Assembly: GCA_022653075.1 (NCBI GenBank)
Contig: JALCSB010000003.1
Location: 62,001-126,000, forward strand
Source: Intestinimonas sp.
GTDB lineage: Bacteria > Bacillota > Clostridia > Oscillospirales > Oscillospiraceae
Length of the DNA: 64,000 nucleotides
Reading direction: 5' to 3'
Position numbers and translations under genes: made by a program. Numbering within the stretch: the first letter of the stretch is position 1; every line of letters begins with the position of its first letter. The notes under the pieces were generated by a model. The model made no database searches. It saw only the letters and a list, made by a program, of their open reading frames with translations, and was not told the DNA's origin. Of the stretch, positions 35,447-43,407 are shown piece by piece.

Positions 35447-37840
35447 TTAATGGAACAGGCCGGTAATGGCTCCCCAGATGTCCTTGAACATCTGAGCAAC
35501 CCGACTGAAAAAGGTCCCCTGGTCGGTGCTGGCGGGCTCCTCCTCCTGTTGATCCTCCTCCTCCACCTTGATTTCCTGTGTGCGGATAATCACCTGCACA
35601 CTGCTGGGAGAGGCGTTCTGCTCCGACGTAAGGGAGACGGGTGACGCATTGGCGTCCATCAGCAGAACATTATTGTCCTCGCCGGTGTGAGAATCCCATT
35701 CGTCGTCAATCAGGTTCTTAATGGTATTTTTGGAACTGCGGATCACGTCCGTCTGCTCGAGTCCCTTGGTGGACTTCCGGAGGGATTCCGCCAGCCCCGT
35801 CAGTGTCTGTTGGGTGCCGGTGTCCAGGCTACCGCCGCTGTTTTTCATCAGCGACTCCAGCGCGCTGAGGAAATTGCGGGAGTCCTGCAGCGTGGTATTT
35901 GTAGAGGTTGTCAGGGTCTGCGCGTCGGTCAGAGCCTGCTGGGCCTCTGGAATATAGGCGTTAACCGTGTCGTCCAGGGTCTGAAGCTGGTCCAGGGCGG
36001 TGTCGGTGCTCTGGCTCACCCGTGTGGCCAGGTCACCCAGTTCATCCAGATGCTCCGTGAAGGCGGCGGCCTCCCCCTTATGGTCATCCACATCCTTCAG
36101 CAGATCGGAAACCAAATCGGAAAGGTCTTCCAAATCGCATGTTACTCCCGGATCTCCCAGTGTGATACACAGATCCCTCATGTCGTCCACCACGGTGGCG
36201 GTTGGAGCGGTAATGCCACCTAAAAGGGAATTAACACTGGTAACATCATCGTTAACGCCACCGACCAGATTATTGGCGGCGTCTATCTGTGTGGCGATAC
36301 CGCCCACGTCAGACAGGTATGCATAATAGAAGTCGCCTAACTCCTGGGCCTGGGTGCTCGACATGCCTGCACCCTCAGCTACCGTAATAAACTGATCCTC
36401 GGTGGGCGTTTCTACACTATATGCTTGCGCTGCTCCGGCGTAAATTTCTTTCGCCGTGTTCAAATTATCATTAATCTGTTCCAAAGTCATCCCGTTATAG
36501 ACGATATCGCCATCATCCACACCTGAAAGACTGCTTCCGGAAACGCTGGTCAAGGCGTTCTCCAGCTTTTCCAGGCTGCACTGCAGATCATCCAGATCAT
36601 CGCTCATATCTTCCAGATCGTCTTTAAGGTCGGAGGCAATATTACTCCCCTCCTTGGTATAGGACTCCACGCTGGTGAGGAGCGTTCGCAGGTTGGCGGT
36701 ATCCGTCTGGATTTTCTTAATAATGGAACGGGTGGTTTCCAGTTCAGGCTTGAGGCCCACGGCAGTCTGGGTAAGGGCGGTCAGACTGTCGTTTACGTCG
36801 GTAAGGGTCTGGGAGGCGGCCGCCAGATGGTCCACCGCCGGGGTCAGCGCGTCGGCCATTGTTCCAAGGTCGCTCAGGGCCTGGTCCGCCTTGTCATAGA
36901 CATCACCCTTGCCGGAGGAAATGGTGGAACGGGCGTTATTCAGCTCATCCAGCCCGTTGGCGGTGGTGTTCAGGCTGCTGCTCATGCCGTCCAGGGTATT
37001 CAGAATCACGTCCATACTGTCGTTAATGGCGTCATAGGAATCCTCAACCTTCTCTTTGTCCTTTCGCAGGTCGGCGATCTGGTCCAGCTGGGACAGGGTA
37101 GCAGGCACCATCATGAACATCATCCCGGAGAACTTGAAATCGTCGGAACCCACCCGGATGGTAAAATGCTGCTCCTCGCCGGGCAGGGCCATAAACAGGA
37201 CCACACGCAGATTGCCGATCAACTGCACCTGCGCGCCGGGCGCTTCCAGGGAGAGAATATCGTCGGCATTGAACGCAGCGACCGCCTCCAGCGTAAAGTT
37301 GTTGCGGAAATACTCGCTGGTGTTCTGATTGGGCGTTGCGTCCACATTGATCTCGAACAGGCCGCTCTGTCCGGCCAGATCCTCCGCCTTCTTGTCCACT
37401 CCGTTGAGCCGATAAGAAAGATTCAGATCCCACGGCATGAAGGCAAACGGAGTTTCCGTCTTACCTTCAAAATAAAAATGCGACGGCTTTTCTTCGCTGT
37501 CGGAGAAATTAAACTGAAGCTTTCCATCCTCTACCGTAGGCTGGGTGCTGTCGGTGAGGTTGATAACGTCATCATAAGTACCGTAATCGGTGATGCTGTC
37601 GGCACCGTGCATCTGGTAGCTCTTTACAACGCTTCCATTGGTGATATTTCCATAATAGTCCATTGTCGCGTAGTAAGCCTCGTCGCAGGTGGGAGTCTCC
37701 GCAGCCGTGGGCGCCTTGGTCTGAGCCTCGTCCGCCGCGGCACAAACCGGAGCCAGCAGCGCCGCGGATAGCAGCAAGGTCAGGGCGCGCCGTCCGCCGT
37801 GCGTCAGGCGTGTGCGGATATGTTTAGGTGCTGGGAACAT
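35447..37840 (-). CDS. Large secreted coiled-coil protein beside an MMPL exporter
   Basis: 797 residues with a signal peptide (RRALTLLLSAALLAPVCAAADE), a ~190-residue beta-rich N-terminal domain, then about 450 residues of almost continuous heptad coiled coil. The coiled coil has repeated SSSLNTTANGLDELNNA-, LASQTLTDVNDSLTAL- and DDLEDMSDDLDDLQ-like segments, the pattern of YhgE/Pip-type membrane-associated proteins. An acidic linker (KVEEEDQQEEEPAS) and a short amphipathic end (FFSRVAQMFKDIWGAITGLFH) close it. No substrate domain recognised. GAGAGGAG before ATG 37840 sets the start. It diverges from the tetR-mmpL unit; likely part of the same envelope system. Confidence 0.75.
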   Translation of the reverse strand: MFPAPKHIRTRLTHGGRRALTLLLSAALLAPVCAAADEAQTKAPTAAETPTCDEAYYATMDYYGNITNGSVVKSYQMHGADSITDYGTYDDVINLTDSTQPTVEDGKLQFNFSDSEEKPSHFYFEGKTETPFAFMPWDLNLSYRLNGVDKKAEDLAGQSGLFEINVDATPNQNTSEYFRNNFTLEAVAAFNADDILSLEAPGAQVQLIGNLRVVLFMALPGEEQHFTIRVGSDDFKFSGMMFMMVPATLSQLDQIADLRKDKEKVEDSYDAINDSMDVILNTLDGMSSSLNTTANGLDELNNARSTISSGKGDVYDKADQALSDLGTMADALTPAVDHLAAASQTLTDVNDSLTALTQTAVGLKPELETTRSIIKKIQTDTANLRTLLTSVESYTKEGSNIASDLKDDLEDMSDDLDDLQCSLEKLENALTSVSGSSLSGVDDGDIVYNGMTLEQINDNLNTAKEIYAGAAQAYSVETPTEDQFITVAEGAGMSSTQAQELGDFYYAYLSDVGGIATQIDAANNLVGGVNDDVTSVNSLLGGITAPTATVVDDMRDLCITLGDPGVTCDLEDLSDLVSDLLKDVDDHKGEAAAFTEHLDELGDLATRVSQSTDTALDQLQTLDDTVNAYIPEAQQALTDAQTLTTSTNTTLQDSRNFLSALESLMKNSGGSLDTGTQQTLTGLAESLRKSTKGLEQTDVIRSSKNTIKNLIDDEWDSHTGEDNNVLLMDANASPVSLTSEQNASPSSVQVIIRTQEIKVEEEDQQEEEPASTDQGTFFSRVAQMFKDIWGAITGLFH

Positions 37841-37957
37841 AGAGAACGCTCCTCTCAATCGTGGTCTGCCGCGCCGTCCGTTTATAATAATTCGGGACAA
37901 ATGTTTGTATCGCGGCGTTTGAATAAAATTAGACGTTTTTACTTTAATAGATTTTTG

Positions 37958-37986
37958 TTGACTTATTTATTCAAGTTGATTATAAT
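37958..37986 (+). promoter_or_regulatory. Consensus promoter of tetR-mmpL
   Basis: TTGACT (37958-37963), 17-bp spacer, TATAAT (37981-37986). The 265-bp divergent region is very AT-rich. Imperfect inverted copies CGGCACATTTAAG (38009) and CTTCTAATGTGTCG (38066) may be regulator sites. Confidence 0.8.
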
Positions 37987-38105
37987 ACAACTGTAATAAA
38001 AAATCAATCGGCACATTTAAGAAAATTTTCAGTGAACGATTTCCCGCAAGATAATAGACATAAACTTCTAATGTGTCGAATAAGGGCAGAGAGGAGCATC
38101 AATCA

Positions 38106-38684
38106 ATGACGGCAAAGCCGGAGGACCGGAGGATTAGACGGACCAAGCGTCTGCTCAAGCAAGGACTTGCCGAACTGATGCAGAAAAAAGAATTTAAAGA
38201 TATCAGTGTGCGGGACATCACCGACCGCATGGACCTGAACCGCGGTACGTTTTACCTGCACTACACCGACACTTATGACCTGCTGCAGCGGCTGGAAAGC
38301 GATGTTCTAAAGGATGTCCAGGTGATGATTGACGAACATTGCTTGGAAACCGATACCAATTCGATGAAACCGGTATTTGAACCGATCCTGGACTATGTGG
38401 TGGAAAACCATGATATTTGTTATGCCCTGTTCGTCAATAACGCCACCAGCAACTTTATGGAAAAGGTGCAAAATCTGATCTATGAGAACGGTGTAAATAT
38501 CCTGCATAGACGATTTTCCCATGTACCGGACGATAAGCTGGAATATCTGCTGAGCTTTATCACCTATGGTCTGCTCGGTCTTCTCAAGCAGTGGTTCGAC
38601 TGTGATATGGCCCTGCCCAAAGGCGACATCGTCGTCATGGCCGATAAATTCGTCACCGCATCCGCAGAGCAGCTTATCGGCTGA
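38106..38684 (+). CDS. TetR/AcrR-family transcriptional regulator
   Basis: 192 residues. The N-terminal HTH reads RTKRLLKQGLAELMQKKEFKDISVRDITDRMDLNRGTFYLHYTDTYDLL, the TetR signature, with KEF- and FYLHY-type positions as in the Dhaklorin/TetR_C subgroup of Firmicutes. The C-terminal helical domain would bind an unknown ligand. Start at ATG 38106 after GAGAGGAG. Transcribed with the MMPL exporter (39 bp downstream) and divergent from the coiled-coil gene, so it is the likely regulator of all three. Confidence 0.92.
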   Translation: MTAKPEDRRIRRTKRLLKQGLAELMQKKEFKDISVRDITDRMDLNRGTFYLHYTDTYDLLQRLESDVLKDVQVMIDEHCLETDTNSMKPVFEPILDYVVENHDICYALFVNNATSNFMEKVQNLIYENGVNILHRRFSHVPDDKLEYLLSFITYGLLGLLKQWFDCDMALPKGDIVVMADKFVTASAEQLIG

Positions 38685-38723
38685 TCCCATCCCCCCATTC
38701 CTCAAAAACAGAAGGTGCTTTCC

Positions 38724-40835
38724 TTGATTAAGAAAATCTCCGTTTGGCTGACACGCAAACCAAAATTGGTCATTCTTGTCGCGCTGCTGGCGCTCATTCC
38801 CAGTCTGCTGGGCGCGGCGGCCACACGCATCAATTATGACATTCTATCCTATCTGCCGCCCGACTCGGAGGCCTCCCGCGGCGAAGCGCTGCTGGAGGAA
38901 CCGTTCCAGGACGCGGCCACCACCATGCTGGTGGTGGAGGATATGCCGCCCGCTTACTGCAATCAGTTGCTCCTGGACATCCAGAAGATCCAGGGCGTCA
39001 CCAATGCCACGTGGCTCTCTAATCTGGTGGGCATCCAGATCCCCACCGACATGATTCCGGCGAATTTGCGGGATGTGTTCTATTCTGGGGACGCCACGAT
39101 GATGATTATTCAGTATGACTCGCCGGGCGCCTCCCAGCGGACCATGCAGGCCATCGACCAGGTGCGTACCGCCTGTAATAAAAACTGCTTCCTGGCCGGC
39201 TTTTCCGTTATCATTCGAGACACCAGAAGTCTGGTGGACAAGGAACTTCCCCTGTATATCGTTATGGCTGTGGTCCTGTCCCTGGTCGCCATGGCATTCA
39301 CTATCGACTCCTGGGTGCTTCCGCTGGCGTTTCTAATCAGCATCGGCCTGGCTATCCTCTATAATTTTGGCACAAACTTTTTCCTGGGGCAGATCTCCTA
39401 CATAACAAAGGCCATTGCCGCCGTACTCCAATTGGGCGTCACCATGGATTATTCCATTTTCCTATATCGGCGTTATGAAGAGGAAAAGCCCAAATATGAC
39501 GACCCGCGGGACGCCATGTCTCAGGCCATTCAGGCGGCGTTTACCTCCCTGTCCGGCAGTTCTCTAACCACCATCGCGGGTTTTCTCGCGCTATGTGCCA
39601 TGCGGCTGCTGCTGGGCCGGGATATCGGCATCGTCATGGCCAAGGGCGTGGTCCTAGGCGTGGCTACGGTTATTCTGGTTCTGCCCTCCATTTTACTGGT
39701 ACTTGATAAGCTGATTCAGAAAACCCACCATCGCACCCTGATGCCCAACTTTACGCGGGTCAATCGTTTTGTGATCCGCAACCGAAAAAAATTTGCCGTG
39801 CTTTTTCTTCTGCTGTATGTTCCCGCCGTTTACTCGCAGGCCAATACCGCCGTCTACTACAAGCTGGACCGGTCCCTGCCCCAGACCATGGACTCCATTG
39901 TCGCCACCAACAAACTAAAGGACGAGTTCAACATGGCCTCCTCCCACTTTGTTGTCATGCGAGACGATTTATCCAACGCCCAGCTGAATGAAATGACGGA
40001 CCGTTTGGAGGCCGTGGACGGCGTGGAAACCGTGCTGTCTTATAATAAACTGGTAAATGATGCGATTCCCGATTTCTTCATTCCCGACGAAATTAAAGAC
40101 CTCTTCAAAGAGGACGGGATGCAGCTGGTCATGATCAATTCCAGCTATACCACCGCTTCGCAGCAGGTATCCCAGCAACTGGATGAAGTGCGTGAAATCA
40201 TTAAGTCTTATGATCCAAGCGCCTGTGTCACCGGCGAGGCGGCCATGACCCAGGATCTGATTGATACGGCTCGCGTGGATTTCAAGATGACCAGCTATAT
40301 CTCCATTGCCGCCATCTTCCTCATTGTGGCGGTAGTGTTTCAATCCATCAGCATGCCTATCGTATTAGTAGCCGCCATTGAGCTGGCAATCTTCATTAAC
40401 CAGGGCATTCCCTACTTCACCGGTTCGGTCATTCCGTTTATCACACCTACCTTTATCGGCTGCGTCCAGTTGGGCGCGACGGTGGACTATGCCATCCTGA
40501 TGGCGACCCGGTTCCGGGAAGAACTGCGCAGCGGCAAGGGCCGTGAGGAGGCCATGCTCATTGCCGCTACCGCCTCCGACTCGTCCATTCTCACCAGTTC
40601 TCTGGTTCTTTTCTGCGCCACCCTGGGCGTGAGTGCCATCTCCAAGATTGAAATTATCAGCAATATCTGCGTCACGCTGGCTCGCGGCGCCCTTGTTTCG
40701 GCCGTGGTAAGCATCTTCATCATGCCGGCGGTCCTCTGCCTGTGTGAACCGATTATTGCCCGAACCAGCCGCCACTGGCGCACGGTTCCTATGAAAAAGG
40801 AGAAGCCTGAACCCTCCCTTCCCGCCGCAAAGTAA
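38724..40835 (+). CDS. MMPL/RND-family exporter
   Basis: 703 residues with 12 predicted membrane segments in two halves, each with a large extracytoplasmic loop after the first segment. Characteristic are LQLGVTMDYSIFLYRRYEEEKPKYDDPRDAM (half 1) and VQLGATVDYAILMATRFREELRSGKGREEAM (half 2), the proton-relay Asp motifs GxxxDY. MMPL proteins export lipids, peptides or drugs. Start TTG 38724 is preferred; GTG 38715 sits on the AGAAGG ribosome site. Follows tetR; a large secreted coiled-coil partner is divergent. Confidence 0.93.
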   Translation: MIKKISVWLTRKPKLVILVALLALIPSLLGAAATRINYDILSYLPPDSEASRGEALLEEPFQDAATTMLVVEDMPPAYCNQLLLDIQKIQGVTNATWLSNLVGIQIPTDMIPANLRDVFYSGDATMMIIQYDSPGASQRTMQAIDQVRTACNKNCFLAGFSVIIRDTRSLVDKELPLYIVMAVVLSLVAMAFTIDSWVLPLAFLISIGLAILYNFGTNFFLGQISYITKAIAAVLQLGVTMDYSIFLYRRYEEEKPKYDDPRDAMSQAIQAAFTSLSGSSLTTIAGFLALCAMRLLLGRDIGIVMAKGVVLGVATVILVLPSILLVLDKLIQKTHHRTLMPNFTRVNRFVIRNRKKFAVLFLLLYVPAVYSQANTAVYYKLDRSLPQTMDSIVATNKLKDEFNMASSHFVVMRDDLSNAQLNEMTDRLEAVDGVETVLSYNKLVNDAIPDFFIPDEIKDLFKEDGMQLVMINSSYTTASQQVSQQLDEVREIIKSYDPSACVTGEAAMTQDLIDTARVDFKMTSYISIAAIFLIVAVVFQSISMPIVLVAAIELAIFINQGIPYFTGSVIPFITPTFIGCVQLGATVDYAILMATRFREELRSGKGREEAMLIAATASDSSILTSSLVLFCATLGVSAISKIEIISNICVTLARGALVSAVVSIFIMPAVLCLCEPIIARTSRHWRTVPMKKEKPEPSLPAAK

Positions 40836-40854
40836 ACCATTCCCAATGTGCAGC

Positions 40855-40893
40855 AAGGCCCGGCAGACATTTGATCTGCCGGGCCTTGTTTAT
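40855..40893 (+). terminator. Terminator of the tetR-mmpL unit
   Basis: AAGGCCCGGCAGA and complement with a 7-nt loop, followed by GTTTATG; lies between convergent genes and may also serve htpG. Confidence 0.8.
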
Positions 40894-40919
40894 GATTATT
40901 CTGTTTTATACCAGATTCG

Positions 40920-42839
40920 TTATTTCATCAGGCTGCATACCAGCTCCGTATATGCCGCCGGGTCGTCGATGGGCAGGCCGGCAATGAGCAGCGACTGGGC
41001 ATATAAAAGTTGAGCGTACTGTCTGGCCTTTTCCTGATCCGCATCCATCGCGGCGCGGAGGGCGGCGAAGGCGCCGGCGTCCGGATTCAGCTCCAGAACC
41101 CGCTGAGCGCGCATCATACCCGCCTGTGCCGGGTCCATCTTCTGGAAGTATTTCTCCATTTCCAGGGTAACGGGTCCGTCGGCGGTCAAGCACACCGGTG
41201 CGGACTTAAGAACCTTAGATACCCGCACGGCGCTGACTTTATCGCCCAGCGTTTCCTTTACAAAATCGAGTACATCCTTATTATCCTCAGCCTTCTTCTC
41301 AGACGCGGCTTTCTCCTCGTCGCTCTCCGGCAGCGCGTCATCGGCGCTTACCGACTTAAAAGACTTTTCGTCCAGCGCGCCCAGGCTGTTCATCACGAAC
41401 TCGTCTACCTCATCGGTCAGGTACAGGATCTCGTAACCCTTGTCCAGAACGCGCTCGGCCTGCGGCAGCTTTTTGGCCATTTCCACACTGTCGGCGCAGA
41501 GATAATAGATAAAGGACTGGTCCTCCGGCATCCGCTGGCGGTACTCCGACAGCGTCACCAGCTTGTCCTCTTTGGAGGAGTAGAACAGAAGCAGCTCCTT
41601 CAGCATATCCTTGTGGGCGCCGTAGTCGGACACCACCCCGTACTTGAGCTGGCGGCCAAATGCCTTATAGAAGCTGATATACTTCTCCCGGTCGTCCTTC
41701 TGTAGTTTCAGCAGCTCGGCCTTGACCTTCTTTTCCACGTTGGTGGCAATAATCTTCAGTTGACGGGTATGCTGAAGCAGCTCGCGGGAAATGTTCAGAG
41801 AGAAATCCTGGGAATCCACCACACCGCGAAGAAAGCTGAAGTGGTCGGGCACCAGGTCGGCACACTTATCCATGATGAGTACGCCGGAGGAATAGAGCTG
41901 AAGGCCCTTTTGGTAATCCTTGCTATAGTAATCAAAAGGAGCGTGGGCAGGGATATACAGCAGCGCCTTATACTCCACCTGACCTTCCACCGAAACGTGG
42001 ATCTCCGTAAGCGGGTCCTGCCAGTCTCCAAACTTCTCTTTATAAAATTCGTTGTAGTCCTCCGGCTTGAGTTCGCTTTTGGGACGCTGCCACAGGGGGA
42101 CCATCGAATTGAGGGTCTCCCACTCAGTATAGGTTTCATACTCAGGTTTGTAGTCGGCGGGGGCGTCGGCGGGTTTCTCCTTCTCCCGGGACTTTTCCAT
42201 CTCCATACGGATAGGATAGTGAATGTAGTCAGAGTACTTCTTCACAAGCTCGCTGATGTGATAGGGTTGTAAATACTGGTCATAGTCCTCCTCATCGGCA
42301 TTTGGCTTCACATGCAGGATTACGTCCGTACCTGCCTCCGGCTTGTCGCAGGGAGACATGGTATAGCCGTCGGCGCCGGAGGACTCCCACGTCCACGCTT
42401 CGTCGGAACCGTAGGCCTTGGAGCGAACCGTCACATGGTCGGCCACCATGAAGGCGGCATAAAATCCCACGCCGAACTGGCCAATGATGTCGGTATCTCC
42501 CTTGCCGCCCTCGCTGGCGGCCAGATTCTGCTTGAACTGGAAGGACCCGCTGCGGGCAATGGTGCCCAGATTTTCCTCCATTTCATCTTTGGTCATACCG
42601 ATGCCGTTGTCGGAGACCGTGAGCGTGCGCCCGGTCTTGTCCACCGTTAGAACGATTTTAAAATCGTCCCGGTTTAAACCCACTTTGTCATCCGTGAGGG
42701 CGCGGTATGCCAATTTGTCCACCGCATCGCTGGCATTGGAAATAAGTTCCCGCAGAAAAATTTCCTTATGGGTATAGATGGAGTTGATCATAAGATCCAG
42801 AAGCCGCTTGGACTCTGCTTTAAACTGTTTCTTTGCCAT
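40920..42839 (-). CDS. htpG: Chaperone HtpG (Hsp90)
   Basis: 639 residues. GHKL ATPase N domain: YTHKEIFLRELISNASDAVDKL, TLTVSDNGIGMTKDEMEENLGTIARSGS and GQFGVGFYAAFMVAD. The middle domain has the catalytic Arg region (VDSQDFSLNISRELLQ), and the C-terminal dimerisation domain follows. Length is usual. ATG 42839 begins MAKKQFKAESKRLL; the upstream in-frame stretch is leader. Controlled by a promoter with an embedded CIRCE variant, so HrcA regulation is likely. In Bacillus htpG is not HrcA-controlled, which makes this noteworthy. Confidence 0.96.
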   Translation of the reverse strand: MAKKQFKAESKRLLDLMINSIYTHKEIFLRELISNASDAVDKLAYRALTDDKVGLNRDDFKIVLTVDKTGRTLTVSDNGIGMTKDEMEENLGTIARSGSFQFKQNLAASEGGKGDTDIIGQFGVGFYAAFMVADHVTVRSKAYGSDEAWTWESSGADGYTMSPCDKPEAGTDVILHVKPNADEEDYDQYLQPYHISELVKKYSDYIHYPIRMEMEKSREKEKPADAPADYKPEYETYTEWETLNSMVPLWQRPKSELKPEDYNEFYKEKFGDWQDPLTEIHVSVEGQVEYKALLYIPAHAPFDYYSKDYQKGLQLYSSGVLIMDKCADLVPDHFSFLRGVVDSQDFSLNISRELLQHTRQLKIIATNVEKKVKAELLKLQKDDREKYISFYKAFGRQLKYGVVSDYGAHKDMLKELLLFYSSKEDKLVTLSEYRQRMPEDQSFIYYLCADSVEMAKKLPQAERVLDKGYEILYLTDEVDEFVMNSLGALDEKSFKSVSADDALPESDEEKAASEKKAEDNKDVLDFVKETLGDKVSAVRVSKVLKSAPVCLTADGPVTLEMEKYFQKMDPAQAGMMRAQRVLELNPDAGAFAALRAAMDADQEKARQYAQLLYAQSLLIAGLPIDDPAAYTELVCSLMK

Positions 42840-42876
42840 ATCGCTGATTACGCCTCCGTAATAATTAAAATACAAG

Positions 42877-42931
42877 GTATTACGATAAGTCTGGCACTCG
42901 TTCCATTTGAGTGCTAGGCTTATCGTAATAC
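42877..42931. promoter_or_regulatory. CIRCE-variant operator within a 55-bp palindrome upstream of htpG
   Basis: CTGGCACTC (42891-42899), nine bases, GAGTGCTAG (42909-42917) match CIRCE at 16 of 18 positions. They are flanked by perfect 13-bp arms GTATTACGATAAG (42877-42889) and CTTATCGTAATAC (42919-42931). Arms overlap the htpG -10 box. Confidence 0.85.
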
Positions 42932-42950
42932 TTACCCGTCTAAATTGCAA
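42922..42950 (-). promoter_or_regulatory. Sigma-A promoter of htpG
   Basis: Minus strand TTGCAA (42950-42945), 17-bp spacer, TACGAT (42927-42922); the -10 lies in the outer arm of the CIRCE-containing palindrome. Confidence 0.75.
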
Positions 42951-42989
42951 GTCATTTCATAAAAAGTTCAAAAATTAAATAAAATTTTA

Positions 42990-43385
42990 TCACTTGTCTT
43001 TCTGGTTTGCCAGAAGCTCATCCACCAGTTCCACCGCCTGACATACCATCCGGTCACAGTGCTCCGCCCGGTCCTCTCCGTTGTCTTTGGCATTTTTCAG
43101 AAGTACGGCGCAGTCCAGAGCGCGGTTCTTTTCACAAAAACGGCGTTGGAACTCCGCCGCCGTCCGGCCGTCCGCACCCAGCAAGCCCAAGGCCATCAGC
43201 CCCCCGGTGACCGCACCGCAGACCGAGCCGCGGCGCATCCCGCTGCCAAACTGGGCGGCCAGCCGAAACGCGGCCTCCGTATCCAGTCCCCGCTCCTCCG
43301 CAAAAGGAACGAGAACCGCCTGGCAGCAGTTGTAATGAGGGTGAATAGACTGGTGAAGCTCCTTGGCATGTTTGACATGGTCCAT
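42990..43385 (-). CDS. C_GCAxxG_C_C family protein
   Basis: 131 residues with YNCCQAVLVPFAEERGLD, MRRGSVCGAVTGGLMALGLL, then single Cys in FCEKNRALDCAVLL and HCDRMVCQAVELV. This spacing is that of the C-GCAxxG-C-C (TIGR01909) redox/metal protein family, whose function is unknown. Lies 22 bp after recG in the same direction and appears to be the last gene of the peptidase-comEC-holA-rnmV-recG run. Confidence 0.88.
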   Translation of the reverse strand: MDHVKHAKELHQSIHPHYNCCQAVLVPFAEERGLDTEAAFRLAAQFGSGMRRGSVCGAVTGGLMALGLLGADGRTAAEFQRRFCEKNRALDCAVLLKNAKDNGEDRAEHCDRMVCQAVELVDELLANQKDK

Positions 43386-43407
43386 ATTAAGGACCCTCCT
43401 TTTTAAT

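Noticed and set aside
36827-37771. 314-codon plus-strand frame over the coiled-coil gene
   Set aside because: Antisense shadow; the minus-strand frame has signal peptide, ribosome site and coiled-coil pattern.
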